Source: Eucommia ulmoides (taxonomy: Eukaryota > Streptophyta > Magnoliopsida > Garryales > Eucommiaceae). Taken from it: a DNA stretch of 64,000 bases. The stretch spans positions 34,857,534 to 34,921,533 of the forward strand of contig CM028330.1 of NCBI GenBank assembly GCA_016647705.1, read 5' to 3'. Position numbers and translations under genes: made by a program. The notes beneath the pieces were generated by a model. The model searched no databases and was not told the origin of the DNA. It was given only the letters and a program-made list of their open reading frames with translations. How positions within the stretch are numbered: position 1 is the first letter of the stretch; each line of letters begins with the position of its first letter. Positions 36,970 through 48,900 of the stretch are shown one piece after another.

Positions 36970-37975
36970 TACCAAAAATTTCCCCTCCCGATACTGTTAC
37001 AGGGCCGATACTCGAGCATAGGGACGATTCACATTATATCGAGTCGACACAGACCAGTAATGGTCGTTCTGCCTTGTAATGGTCGTTATTGCCGTTACAG
37101 AGAGACGTAACAGTTGTTATAGGCATTACACCGATACAGCTGACTGAGAGAGAGGGAGAGAGAGAGACTGGGAGGGCTGAGAGAGAGAAATAAAGGAAGT
37201 AAATTGAAGAGAAACATGTTTGTCGGAAAAATCACCTTGCGTTGACTGCTGCCCTAACGCTCATTTAATTGAAAAGGTAGACATTTATTCCTTATTCAGT
37301 TGTTGCCCTAACCCTTTTTGTAGCCTCCCACGAAATGCAACTTCGTAGAGGTAGAGATAGAGGGCATTCTTCTTCAGATTCTTCATCTTCTTCACTTCGC
37401 GCAGGCCTTCGAATCTTTTTCTCTTTCTCCCTTGCACAGCTTCTCAGCATCTCAAGTGATTTTTCCCCCCTGTTTAGCCTTTTAGCTTTTGCTCTACCCA
37501 CACCTCATTCACTATCCTTTATTGTTAAATAATATTCACTGACCTTATTTTCAAAGTTATGTTAAAAATACATAAACTACTTTATAAAATATTTACAATG
37601 TAATTTTGGCCCAAAAGTTAAAAAATAACAATTGAACCCAATTTTTTTTAAAAACAAATTAAATTAACATATTAACTCAAATTTTGTTAAAAAAAATTCA
37701 CATATTCTATTTAATTTTAGGCTTTAGCCCTACAAAAACAATTTACTTCAGTAGTACGACGATTTTTTGTCTTCTTTCATATTTTTATTATGTTGTATAT
37801 GTAGTTAAATGTCATAATAGATATTAGAATGTGTTTATCAAAGGTTAAATGAGTAAAACAATTATTATTATTATTGAGTTTTTGATGATTTCTGGTAATT
37901 TTAAAAAATTAACGACCGTTACGGCTAATTTCTGTTACGGACATGCTGATATTTTCCCTATCGCTATGCAAATCT
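36970..37975. mobile_element. candidate non-autonomous TIR element with GTTAC-rich ends
   Basis: Both ends are rich in related words. Left: GTAATGGTCGTT, GCCGTTAC, GACGTAAC, GATACTGTTACAGGG (36990-37135). Right: AACGACCGTTACGG, TCTGTTACGG (37909-37940). The middle holds GA-rich simple sequence (37140-37190) and a TCTTC-rich stretch (37350-37450), with no protein recognised. Paired GTTAC-rich ends suggest a Mutator-like non-autonomous element, but exact terminal inverted repeats and target duplications were not established. Confidence 0.4.
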
Positions 37976-39535
37976 ACCTAAACGTTTAAGGTTAGAAAGG
38001 GAATTTGCTATATATGAGTTTGATCTTTGCTTGAATAACACCTACTAGAGAGTCAAAAGAAGGATTGCAAGCAACAAAGAGCCATAATTGTTATGTAGCC
38101 TTGAGGTCACAAAGCAAAGCATTCTCTGCACGCATAAACTAAAGACAGCCGTCAAACAGAGTACCCAAAAGAGAACCAAAGTGCCAAGCCCGAGAAAGAA
38201 CGAATTTTGCAACCGAAACAACCCCACTGCCCAAACAACACTAAACAGAACAATAAAATTCTATAACTAACAAGAGTAATTATAATCCAAGATTTGTATC
38301 CTAGAGTGTTTTTCAAATTGGAAGTTTTTAGTGTTCGAATTCCCTATTCCCCATTCCCTTAGCACAGTCGTAAAAAAGAAAAAAAAAAACAGTAATTACA
38401 ATTTCGAATTGATAAATTACAATACAAGGCGAGAAAAATTACCTGGAGAATTTTTTTACAAACTACACGAGAGAGAGAGAGAAGACAGAAAATAAAAATA
38501 AAGCTGCTCTTGTCATACAAAATAAACATAATTAAGGGGGAAAAAAAAGCTCAAATTAGCTTTCAAAATCCCATCTGCTTTGACTTTTAACAATAACCGG
38601 AAAAAAAAGAGAAATCTGTTTGTGACTTTTTAAAAAATCTGATTACTAAACACATTTTTGTGGTTTCACATTAAAAGGAGAAATACCAAAAAAAAAAAAA
38701 AAAAGGAACAAACCAAGCATAAATCCTGAAAGTTTTGAAAAATTGTTACTAAAACTAATCTAATACTAATACTGGAAGGAGAGTGAAAATTTTAATGAAG
38801 TTATAGAATGGTTTTTTCAAGATTTTTGGTGAATTCTTACATACTTTTTTTTTTTTTTAATTTTTTTATATATCAAATAATGAGTGACCCCATTCAATTT
38901 TCTCTTTTTTGTTTTAATTAATTTATTTTTTCTAATTAATGTATAAATATTTGATTAATTTTCTTGGTCCATTTTAAATTATTTAAAAAATTAATTGTGA
39001 TTCAAAAAATATTTTTACTCAAAAAAAAAGTAGATACGATATAAATTAATTACAATAAAATTTATTCACTTACAAAAATTGATAAAAGTAATAATAATTT
39101 ATGATTATTTATTTCTTATTTTATAGTAAAAATTGATAAAATTAATCTTAATTTATGATCATTTGTTTGTTTTTATGGTATATTAGTAAAAGTTAATTTG
39201 TAGAAATATTATTTTACTGTATGATTATTCATATAATTTTTAATAGTATATTTATATTCGGTGTTTATAAAAATACTATTACTCACTAAAATTTATGTAT
39301 CCATTTTCGGATATTGCAACCAAAATAACTAAATGATATTTATGTGTTTCATACTTCAATATTAAAAATTTATTATAATTATTATTTTTCAAATCACGCA
39401 TAATGTGCGGGTCTAAAACTAGTTTAACTTAAATCCACTAATGGAAATTAAAACGAGCTTAAACCCCGTAAGTTGTAATAGTAACACAATATATTCATTT
39501 GAGAATTTAAATAATTTTTTTTTTAATCTCTTCCT
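37976..39535. other. AT-rich intergenic DNA, no gene found
   Basis: The stretch holds several A and T homopolymers (for example 38690-38704 and 38845-38860), a short GA repeat at 38471-38482 and no supported coding region. Confidence 0.6.
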
Positions 39536-39539
39536 TAGG

Positions 39540-40256
39540 GAGGTAAACAAACCGAGCCGAGTCGAGTATTAAGTGTTCAAGGTCGGCTCGAGCTGAGTAT
39601 TAAATGTTCAAGTTTAATTCATTTATTTTTCTTACTATTCGAGTTCAAGCCGAGTTTGAAACCTTATGTTCAAGCTTGGTTTATTTAATAATCGAACTGT
39701 TCGCAAGCTTAATCGAATTTTTAATTTTTTAAATATTTATTAATTAAATTTTAATGTTTAAAAATTATATAAATATTTTTTTTTAATAAAAATAATTATT
39801 TATAATAACTTCTTAAAAATTTATATATAAAATTTAAATATTTAATTTACTAACAAATCAAAATATAAGAATTATAAAGAATTTTTATATATATACAAAT
39901 ATTCAGTTTATTATAGCCATTAAATAAGTTAATTAGGGATTATAAAATTAACATTTAATTGAAGAATATTAATTAGGGATTATAAAATTAACATTTAATT
40001 GAAGAATGATTTGATATATAAGATTGTACTTTTAAAAAAATTTAAGAGTTGAAATAATAAAAATATAAAAAAAAATATTTTAATTTTATATTATTCAAAT
40101 TGTTCACGGATATTAATCACTCGAGTTCGAACATATGATATTTATTTATTTAATAAATGAGTTAAATTAAAAGTTTTTTTTATAAATAGACGAGATTCAA
40201 ACGAGTTATTATTGAGTCGAGTTCGAATAGTACATGAATGACTTGGTTCATTTACA
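39540..40256. mobile_element. MITE-like element with CGAG-rich ends
   Basis: The left end GGTAAACAAACCGAGCCGAGTC is an imperfect inverted copy of the right end GACTTGGTTCATTTAC. Sub-terminal words GAGCCGAG, CGAGTTCAAGCCGAG and GAGTCGAGTTCGAA occur at both ends. The middle is very AT-rich and contains a 40-bp tandem duplication (39931-40007). No protein is encoded. Repeats of this appearance are common in plant genomes, and the superfamily is not settled here. Confidence 0.55.
39931..40007. repeat. 40-bp tandem duplication
   Basis: AATTAGGGATTATAAAATTA plus the following 17 bases (39931-39967) repeats exactly at 39971-40007, a period of 40 bp. It lies inside the MITE-like element. Confidence 0.95.
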
Positions 40257-41182
40257 ACTTGCCATTTTTAAAAAAATGTTTTCACCCTACTTAAATAATT
40301 AAGTATTTTTTTTTTCTTTCAACGAACATATTTTTGACTTTTCTTTTAATGTGTTTTACAATAATAAATATTTTCGAGATATAATGGATCATTCGGTTGG
40401 AGATACCTTATTTCACCTTTAATTTTAAAAAAGTTTCAGAGATGGAAGTAACTTTTATTTTAATCTTGTCTATTTAAAAAAAGCAGAAACCGACATACAG
40501 ACGCCCACGCGTGGTTACATATAACAACTTTGTGTATAAAATTTAATTAGATGTAACAAATAGTACTGTATTTTGTAATATGAAACTAATTTGTGTGTAA
40601 AAATTTATAGATATAACAAAAGTCACACAAAATATATGTATATAATTAATTACATGTAATTAAATGTACACAAATATATGTAACTAATATTAAACTAATT
40701 TCTATGTGTAATATTTGTTAAATGTCACAAATATTACACAGATATATGTAATTGTAACATTAAGTACATGTAATAAAAAAAATACAAATATATGTAAAAA
40801 TATAACAATTATTAAATAATAATTAATATTCGTTATAATACGAATTTACTTATCAAGTTCTTCCTATAATTCCTGTAATACGAAATTAAAATTCAAGCGA
40901 AATCTAATCTAATTTAAGGAACTAAATAGAGATTTTTTTAAAAAAAATTAAATCTGTTATTTACGAATTCCGACTAATTAACCCTATAATCAAATCGGTT
41001 CGGAATCCATATCCAAATCCTGCCTTCAACGAGGACAAACAAATTGTAAAGTAAAGCAATCACATAATCCCAATTGCGGCGATGTGACCTCAACGCAACG
41101 CGAAAGACAAAGTCTGCTTGCGTGAAAGCAAGGATAATAATTAGATAAAGGAGGAGGAGTTCAACTCTCCTCTCCAGTCCAC

Positions 41183-41190
41183 TATATATA
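41183..41190 (+). promoter_or_regulatory. TATA box of the arabinofuranosidase gene
   Basis: TATATATA is followed about 25-35 bp later by a CA-rich segment suited to a transcription start (about 41212-41220). The 5'UTR exon then ends at 41256 with CAG before GTATGT. The transcription start is inferred from spacing only. An imperfect inverted word (GAGGAGTTCAACTCTCCTC) lies just upstream at about 41153-41172. Confidence 0.65.
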
Positions 41191-41727
41191 CCCCACTCCC
41201 TTCTTATTCTACACTCACCACAGTTAGTCTTCATTGTCTTTCCTCTCAATTTCCAGGTATGTATATTGATACATGAACTCCATTTCGATGTATTAATCTC
41301 CGCTTAGCACTACTATTTTAGGAAATGTGTTGCTGCTTGCTGTTCTGTGGTTGATCGATCATTCTTGCAACGTTTTATGCTCAATTCTCTTGATTCATCT
41401 TCTCCTCTTACATTATATAGCTTTGATTCTTCTCTCCGTGTGATGTATATATCTTTATATGATCGTGCAATCAGGAGAAAACAGCCGATCGTTCTAGACA
41501 TGGACTGTTGACTTTTTCAGTGTAACTGCAATTCCAAAGGCCTCCGCCTTACCTATTTACAACTTTGACTCCCCTCCCTCTCTCTCTCTGTGTGTGTATA
41601 TATATCAGTGACCATATATGAATATGAATAAAAAGAATTTTCTTCCCGCTCAAACGAATCACCCATTATGGGATGTAGACTTACCCTGCTCAATATGTAA
41701 AGACGAACGCTGCCTTTGACAATGCTG

Positions 41728-42620
41728 AAATGAAATGACAATAGGATTGAAATTATTATGGTAATAGAATGAAATGCTCACTATTAATCCTATCTTTGCT
41801 GGCAAAAAAGATTAGATGTGGTATTAGAATGACCAGTCCCATTCTTGTGTTTGGCTAGTGTTGGGAATAAATTGTAATATATATATATATATAATAAAGT
41901 TTCCACTAAAAAAAAATTCAATTTTTTTTTTTTTAAATTTAGAATATCGAACATAAATCAAATAAAGTTTCAGATGGCAGGGGGTGGGCGGTGGTGTTAC
42001 CGGCGGGGGTGGTGGTACCAGCGGGGGTTGGGGGTTAGTTAGAAGATGAGAGAGAGAGAGTGAGAATCCAACACCGACAGCTTGCGCCGACTCTGGGTTC
42101 CTGCTGGAGAAGATGGTGTAGAGAGGAAGGAGGGGGAAGGGAAGTGCAAAAAAAAAATATAAAAAAATTAAAGAATATGTGTTATAAATTTAAGGGGTAA
42201 AATAGTAATTTAATTAAATTTTCAAAGGGGTAAAATAATAATTTAATTAAATTTTATTCCCATTTCAATGATTGCTTAGTGTTTGGACGTGTTTTTTGGT
42301 CGATGAAGGAATAAAACCAAATCCCATGAGATTATGATTAACTAATATGAAATTTATCTTGGGATTGGTCAATCCCATATTTTGTCGTATTAGGAAATCT
42401 TTGGTAATGGAAATTAAATTTAATTCTATGTACCAAACAAATGAATGGAATGGTCATTCCCATGACTATTCGAGTCCCTTATCGAATCCCGTTTGAACAA
42501 AAACAATATCTAATACCATATCTAATCCCTTTTGTTACAAATCATAGGAATGGTAATGGTCATTCCATTTCATTACCATAATAATTCCAATATTATTGTT
42601 ATTCCATTTCATTCCCTTCT
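41728..42620. mobile_element. TIR element in the leader intron
   Basis: The left arm (41728-41795, containing GAAATTATTATGGTAATAGA) is the imperfect reverse complement of the right arm (42548-42620, containing CATTACCATAATAATTCCAA). Just outside the right arm is CGTACCAAACGCAACG, a word common at the ends of plant MITE-type elements. The middle is GGT/GGGG-rich near 41975-42030, with GAGAGAG at 42049-42061 and a 30-bp direct repeat (42193-42222 and 42226-42255). No transposase is encoded, so the element is non-autonomous. Confidence 0.75.
42193..42255. repeat. direct repeat, two units of about 30 bp
   Basis: AGGGGTAAAATAGTAATTTA with the next ten bases recurs 33 bp later with one difference (AGGGGTAAAATAATAATTTA). 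It lies inside the intron-1 TIR element. Confidence 0.9.
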
Positions 42621-42941
42621 AGCGTACCAAACGCAACGTATGAAAAATACAGGTTGGGTCAAACAGTCATCTTATTTGACATGAGTTGGTCATCAAATGC
42701 TCTTCAGAGCTTAATTTTCTTCCATCTTATAGTATTTCTACCTGGATGCCCTTTTAAATCTTATAGTGTCTCTTCTCTCTTCCTTGTCCAAACGACCATT
42801 TTGTAGGTTCGAACTTATTACAATACATCAGGTGGTTGTTAAAGTTTGTTTCATGATTATGCTTTATCATTTGGTTTACCTTATTTCAGTGTTTTAAATC
42901 TGCACCAGGAAGGCAGAAAGATCTAATGCAATAAAAGAAGA

Positions 42942-45900
42942 ATGGATTCATCCAGTTGGCCATCTACTACTTTGCTATGCTTTTTAGTTGGCTTGTGTGC
43001 TTTGTATAAATGTTCTGCAATTGGGATTGATGCAAATCAAACAGCACAGCTTCTCGTGAATGCTTCTGAAGCATCGGCCAGAAAGATGCCTGAAAATTTG
43101 TTTGGCATATTTTTTGAGGTGAGTTGGTTAAGTTGGAGTGATTAAAATTTCACCAGTTTGAGTGATCATCCTATTTCTCTGCCTCTGTTTCAAATTATGT
43201 GCCTCTGTATTTCATTATCCCGAGATGCTGCCTCCAGTAATCACATTTTTTTTAATGGGAACAGTTTTCAAGGGACATGTAAACATGTATATTGTTAATC
43301 ATGCACCCTTGAACAAGTTGTTATCGGTACTTAAATATTTAGATATTTATAAATAAAGTTGTCATCTGTGATGCGCATGACTTTAAGCCTGCTAGTCGAC
43401 TAAATGTTCCTCAGCTGCTTTGGGTGCATGACCTACAAGCCCTTTAATTGGATGCTGTGAGTTGGTCTATCCATATTGGCTATTGCCATCTCCGTAAACT
43501 TTTATTCTTCCTGTATTTTGTAATGGTTGAGGTTGTTAGCTGTTATCAGCTCAATTTTTGGCATGTGAGTTGCGAATGATTAAAATATCTGTTTGTTTTC
43601 TGGTTGTAGCATCTGATAGAAGTTATTAAGGAAATACTAGAGTAGGAATATTGTAGGGAAACTTTTTCCTTGTAAATTTTAATTTACTGTTTGAGGCACT
43701 AATAACATAATATCTGCTATTTGTGTGTGTGTGTGTGTGTTGGATTTGTATTAGTTTATTATGGAGACTGATGATGTGCTGAAACATTAATTTGCAGGAA
43801 ATCAACCATGCTGGGTCTGGTGGGTTGTGGGCAGAGCTTGTGAGCAACAGAGGTAATTTCTCTGTTAACTTAGCCTTCAGAGTATATCCCTTGGGTTCGG
43901 TACTAATGTAGTTGAGAATACCATAATTTCCAGTTGATCATAACAACTACTTAATTTGAAACTCGAAGTTAATACTTGTTGCAAGCAAATTGGAAGTTAC
44001 GAGTTTAAATCGTGGAATAGCCTTCATTGAAAGTAGAGGAAGATTGTGTGCATCTTGCCTTTCCCAGACTGGGACATAGACTTGAAATTTTTCTTATGAT
44101 TTAGTTAGAATGTGCGCTGAAATCATATCATTATTGTCCTAGGAACTTATTTGTTGGTCCATCAACTTGTATTCAATAAGTGCATCATATGTTCAATGAA
44201 CATGGAGATCCTATGTACCCTCCCTGTTATTCAGTTGTCAAATAGTCTTAGTTTTAGGTTTTAAGTGAATCATGTTTGATGCGATCTCCTTCTCGATCAT
44301 TGTGATTGATTCGATGGTAATTGGTACACCCCCTTGCACTGAAATGCAAAAGGAAATTTTTTCACATGGACTTTCATTCTTGTGTTACCAATTTCAATGT
44401 CTACTAACCTATTTCCCTGCAGATACAAAGTGTAATTGCAATTTTGTTTTCCTTTATTATTTTTCTTGTTTCATGAACTGGGAGAGGAGCATCTCAAGAA
44501 TCGTGGTGTTGCTTTTGGTGCTTGAGTAGTTTTAAAATTTGGTCACTATTGCATTCTTCTCATCTAATTAAAAAGAAAACTTGGGCCATTCTAATAGAAC
44601 TGATATCCAGGATTTGAATCTGGAGGCCAGAATGTTCCCTCAAATATTGATCCGTGGTCTATAATTGGGGATGAATCATCAATTGTTGTATCAACTGACC
44701 GTTCTTCATGCTTTGAGCAAAACAAAATTGCACTGAGAATGGAGGTGCTATGTGACAGCAAAGGCACCCATACCTGTCCTGCTGGAGGAGTTGGCATTTA
44801 TAATCCTGGATTTTGGGGCATGGTAAGAACTACATCCAATTTGAATGTTTTTCTTCTCGTAGAACCGTTATTAGTTGATGTTCCTATTTCCAATCTTGTG
44901 ACGCCAATTTAGCATATAAGAATTTTTAAATTCACTTCTAACTGCTTCAAATTAGGTTGTACGTTTATGTAATGCTGGTCCAAATCTAACATAGACCTCA
45001 TTCTAAATTGATATCCAAAACTTATATAGATGCGAAACAAAGCAAGATTCAAGCAGTTGGAAAGTGATTGTTGAATCACACATTGCTTGTGTTACCTAAT
45101 CCTGAGCTATATATAAAGCCAAGGGTAATCCTTCTCTTACAAGGCGTCTTTTGAGAGTGAGTTAGGCCCATTAGAATTTCTACATGGTTCGTTCGCAGTG
45201 GTTTGTCGAAAAGTTCACCCTGCGCGTGAGGGGGCGTGTTGAATCCCACATTGATGTTGAACCCCCCGATATCCGTTCGTAGTGGTTTGTTAAAGTCCAC
45301 CATGCGCTTGAGGGGGCGTGTTGAATCCCACATCGCTTGTGATACTTGATCCTGAGCTATATATAAAGCTAAGGGTAATCCTCCTCTTACAAGACGTCTT
45401 TTGAGAGTGAGTTAGGTCCATTGGATTTTCTACAGTGATTAATTTCAACTTCCACATTTAGCAATTTGGAATATAGAAACTTAAATAAAATGGCTTTAAC
45501 TATGTGATTGCCTTATATTGCATATGGATTTAGGAATATAAATTTATTGAACATAAACAGTTATAGGAGAGGAAGAGAATTATTTTATTATGATACAATA
45601 AAGCACTACATTCCCCATTATAAGCTATAACGGTGGGTTAAGTTATGAAGAATATCACCCTAATAAATGGGCCAGTATAAGAAAAAAGGAGGCAACCGAA
45701 AATGATCAACATGACTTGTGAATAATAAATACTATAAAATGGTAAAATAAATATTTCAACACTCTCCCTCAAGTTGAGGTGGAGATATTGTTGACAATGT
45801 TTGACTGAAAAAGGGATAGTCTAAAAAATATTGTGACCATATCATCAGTTTGCTTAGACAATGAGACGAATGTAGGAGTAATAATTCTTGATCGAACTTG

Positions 45901-48900
45901 CTCGAACTTCGATGTTTTTAGTTTTCTCATGAAGTAATGAATCAAAGGATAATATTATGGTAGATTTGTTGTCGCAGAATAGCGTAGATAAGTCTATTAT
46001 AAGAAACCCTAATTCAGTCAGGAGAGAGCGAAGCCAAAAAAGTTCACACATTCCCTAAGCCATGGCACGATACTCGGCTTGGGCAGAAGATCGAGATAAG
46101 ATGATTGGCTTGAAAGGTGTACTTACTGACCAGAAGTCGACCGCCAATCATCCTTCAATCTTGCATAATCAACATATGTAAAGAAAGAACGCCTTTCCTA
46201 TGACCCGCTGACATATAAGAGACTAAGATCAGGGCGCGTGTTAAGATACCGGAAGATGTGGTAGACTACATCCAAATGAGCTGTGTGCGCATCATGACAT
46301 TCATGACATGGGTAAGATTTGGCCTTGTGTTTGTTAGGTAGATGAGAGGGCTCACAATCGCTGATATGCTATTGGGCTCCGGTAATAGTTCTCCCGATTC
46401 TACTGTTAACTTAAGATTTGGGTCCATAAGAGTATAATAGGCAGGACTGTATCCAAGCATGCTCATATCCTGAAGAAGATCATGGGTATATTTTCGTTGG
46501 GATAGGAATAATACCCTGGTGAGATCGAGCAAACTTTAATATAAAGTATCGGAACAGACCCAAGTTCTTAATGTCGAAAATCTTTTTGAGGTCACTCTTT
46601 ACACCATCAATGCCTTGCGTGTCATCTCCTGTAGTGATGATATCTTCCATATAGATGAAGTGTGTAGACGAAGATAATGATACATTGACCCTGAAGATGA
46701 CTACAAATAATGCAAATATGATCGGAATGATACTAGTTAAATACCATAATGAGGATGACATCACTGAACCGACTGAATCATGCTTTTGGGGATTACTTAA
46801 GCCCATAAAGGGATTTTCAAAGACGACAAACTATTCCCGAGTACTCCCCTTGAGCCCAAAAACTTGGTGAGATCCATTTAGATAGTTTTCGACAGATCGT
46901 CGTTGAGTAACACATTCTTAACATCTAGCTGATGAAGAGCCCAAGAGTGTGAAGCAATTAAGAAGACAATGAGGTGAACAATAGTCAACTTAAGGTAGCG
47001 CCAAAGTCTTTGCCTGGTACCTGTGTGAATCCTTTAGCAACAAGGCGAGCCTTATACAGATCCGTGGAACCGTCCACTAGTTCTCACGTTTGATTTTGTT
47101 GAAGGACATCCATTTTCTTTTCATGGCATCTACCCATTTTGGATCCTAAAGCGGGTCATGAATTGAGTGGGGAAGAGCGATTCGATCAACTGGCCCAAGA
47201 AAGGATTTCAACTAATCCGAGAGACCCCTAAAGACATATACTTGATAATCAGATGATTTGTACAACTTGAAAAAGGTAGCGGGAATGAGTCTCTTGTAGG
47301 GTAACGAGGATGAACACAATTAGAAATTAAGGGAGATAAAAATATACCTGAATCCGAAGACGTAGCCATCAAAGGATTGGTAGCACGTGGATGACAGGAG
47401 TGGACTTGTAATGGGGTAGAGGAAGAGTCAGGTGGCAAGGACTCAATAGAGGATGATGTCATGGTGGGTGGGGATATGTCAAGGATAGGCACAGGGGACG
47501 GGAGCAACCCCTTTGGAGTAAATGGGTATGTCTGAGGAAGTGCAGTTATTGGAAAAGTATGAGACAGTTTTTGAAGGAATTTGACATCTGTAAAATGGTA
47601 CAGGTGACGAGTAATAGGATCATAGCACCTATCTTTGGACAAGAAGGAGTACCTGAGAATGACACACCGGATAGCATTATGGTTGAGCTTGGTATGGGAA
47701 TTGGGAAGGGATATGATTTTAAACAAAGCAGGCACACTAAAAGACACGAGGTAAGATAGGAAAGAGAGTACCATCATGTTGGAGTATATGTAGGGGTGCC
47801 TTGCCTTTAAGGACTTGACTACGGGTAAGATTGATAAAGTAGGCTGCAGTATGAACTATCATTTGACAAAAAGATTTGGGAATATGGATACCATTGAGGA
47901 GGCATCGAACGACAGACATAATGTGACGGTTCTTACCTTTCGTCACACCATTATGCTCAGGAGTGTAGGGACAAGTAAGCTGTTAAAGGAGGCCTCTTTT
48001 TGTTAAGTTTTGTCCTAAATTCATTGGATACGTATTCCCTACCATTATCAGACATGGAATTGCAACACTATTTTTATATTAGGTTTTTATTATTTGAAAA
48101 CATGAGTAAAGTAAGAAAATGCTTAACATTTTTTTCTTCATTAAGTAAACCTAAATGCACTGACTATAATCATCTATGAACGTGACTTAGTAGTGGTGCA
48201 AGGAAATGCCATGATAGGAAAAGGCCCCGTATGTCAGAATTGATGAGATCAAGGGCACTAGGTGCTCTGTGAATATGAGGAATATAGGAAGTGCGGATAT
48301 GTTTAGATGCTTCACAAACTACATAATGAAACATAAAGAACATAAAGAAAAGCCAAAAATATGTAAAACTGAAGATTGCATACTAGATGGAATCACTTTG
48401 GGAGTAGGAGGGTCACCGAAGTAGTAGATTCCATCGTGCTCATATCCCCCGCCAAAAATCTTCTTCGAAGTCATGTCCTGTAAGAACCAATAGTCGGCTA
48501 AGAAGACAACAACACAGTTAAGACTTTGGCAAGACGACTAACTATTAAAAGGTTTTAAGCAAAGTTAGGGACATCATAGATAGAATGAAGGGTGACATCT
48601 GAAGATAAACAGGCATCTCCCTGACTGTGGATGGGAATAGAGGTCCCATCAGTAATATAAATAGATTGATTAATAGAAGTGACAAGGGAAGTTAATGTAG
48701 AAAGCTCATGTCATGTGATTATTAGTCCGGTAATCTAGAAGTCAAGTTGGTTTGCTAGACTTACCATAAAGAGTGGTAGAGGTATCTGTGGCAAGAGCAG
48801 CAGTGGGATCGGAAGAAGGTGTAAAGCATAAGTGCAACTACAACTAAGTGACATGGGCCTGAAGTTGGGTCTAATCAATGTGAGTTGGGGTGGTTTATGG

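Larger units (their letters stand above)
41257..42908 (+). other. leader intron (intron 1)
   Basis: The donor is CAG|GTATGT and the acceptor is CACCAG before GAAGGCAG. A second usable AG lies 8 bp further on, at 42915-42916. About 900 bp of this intron is an inverted-repeat element (41728-42620). Introns in the 5'UTR often influence expression of plant genes. That role is not shown here. Confidence 0.85.

Noticed and set aside
37292-37532. Short frames on both strands (Ser-rich on +, Arg/Glu-rich on -)
   Set aside because: They result from a TCTTC-rich low-complexity stretch. There is no domain and no exon context.
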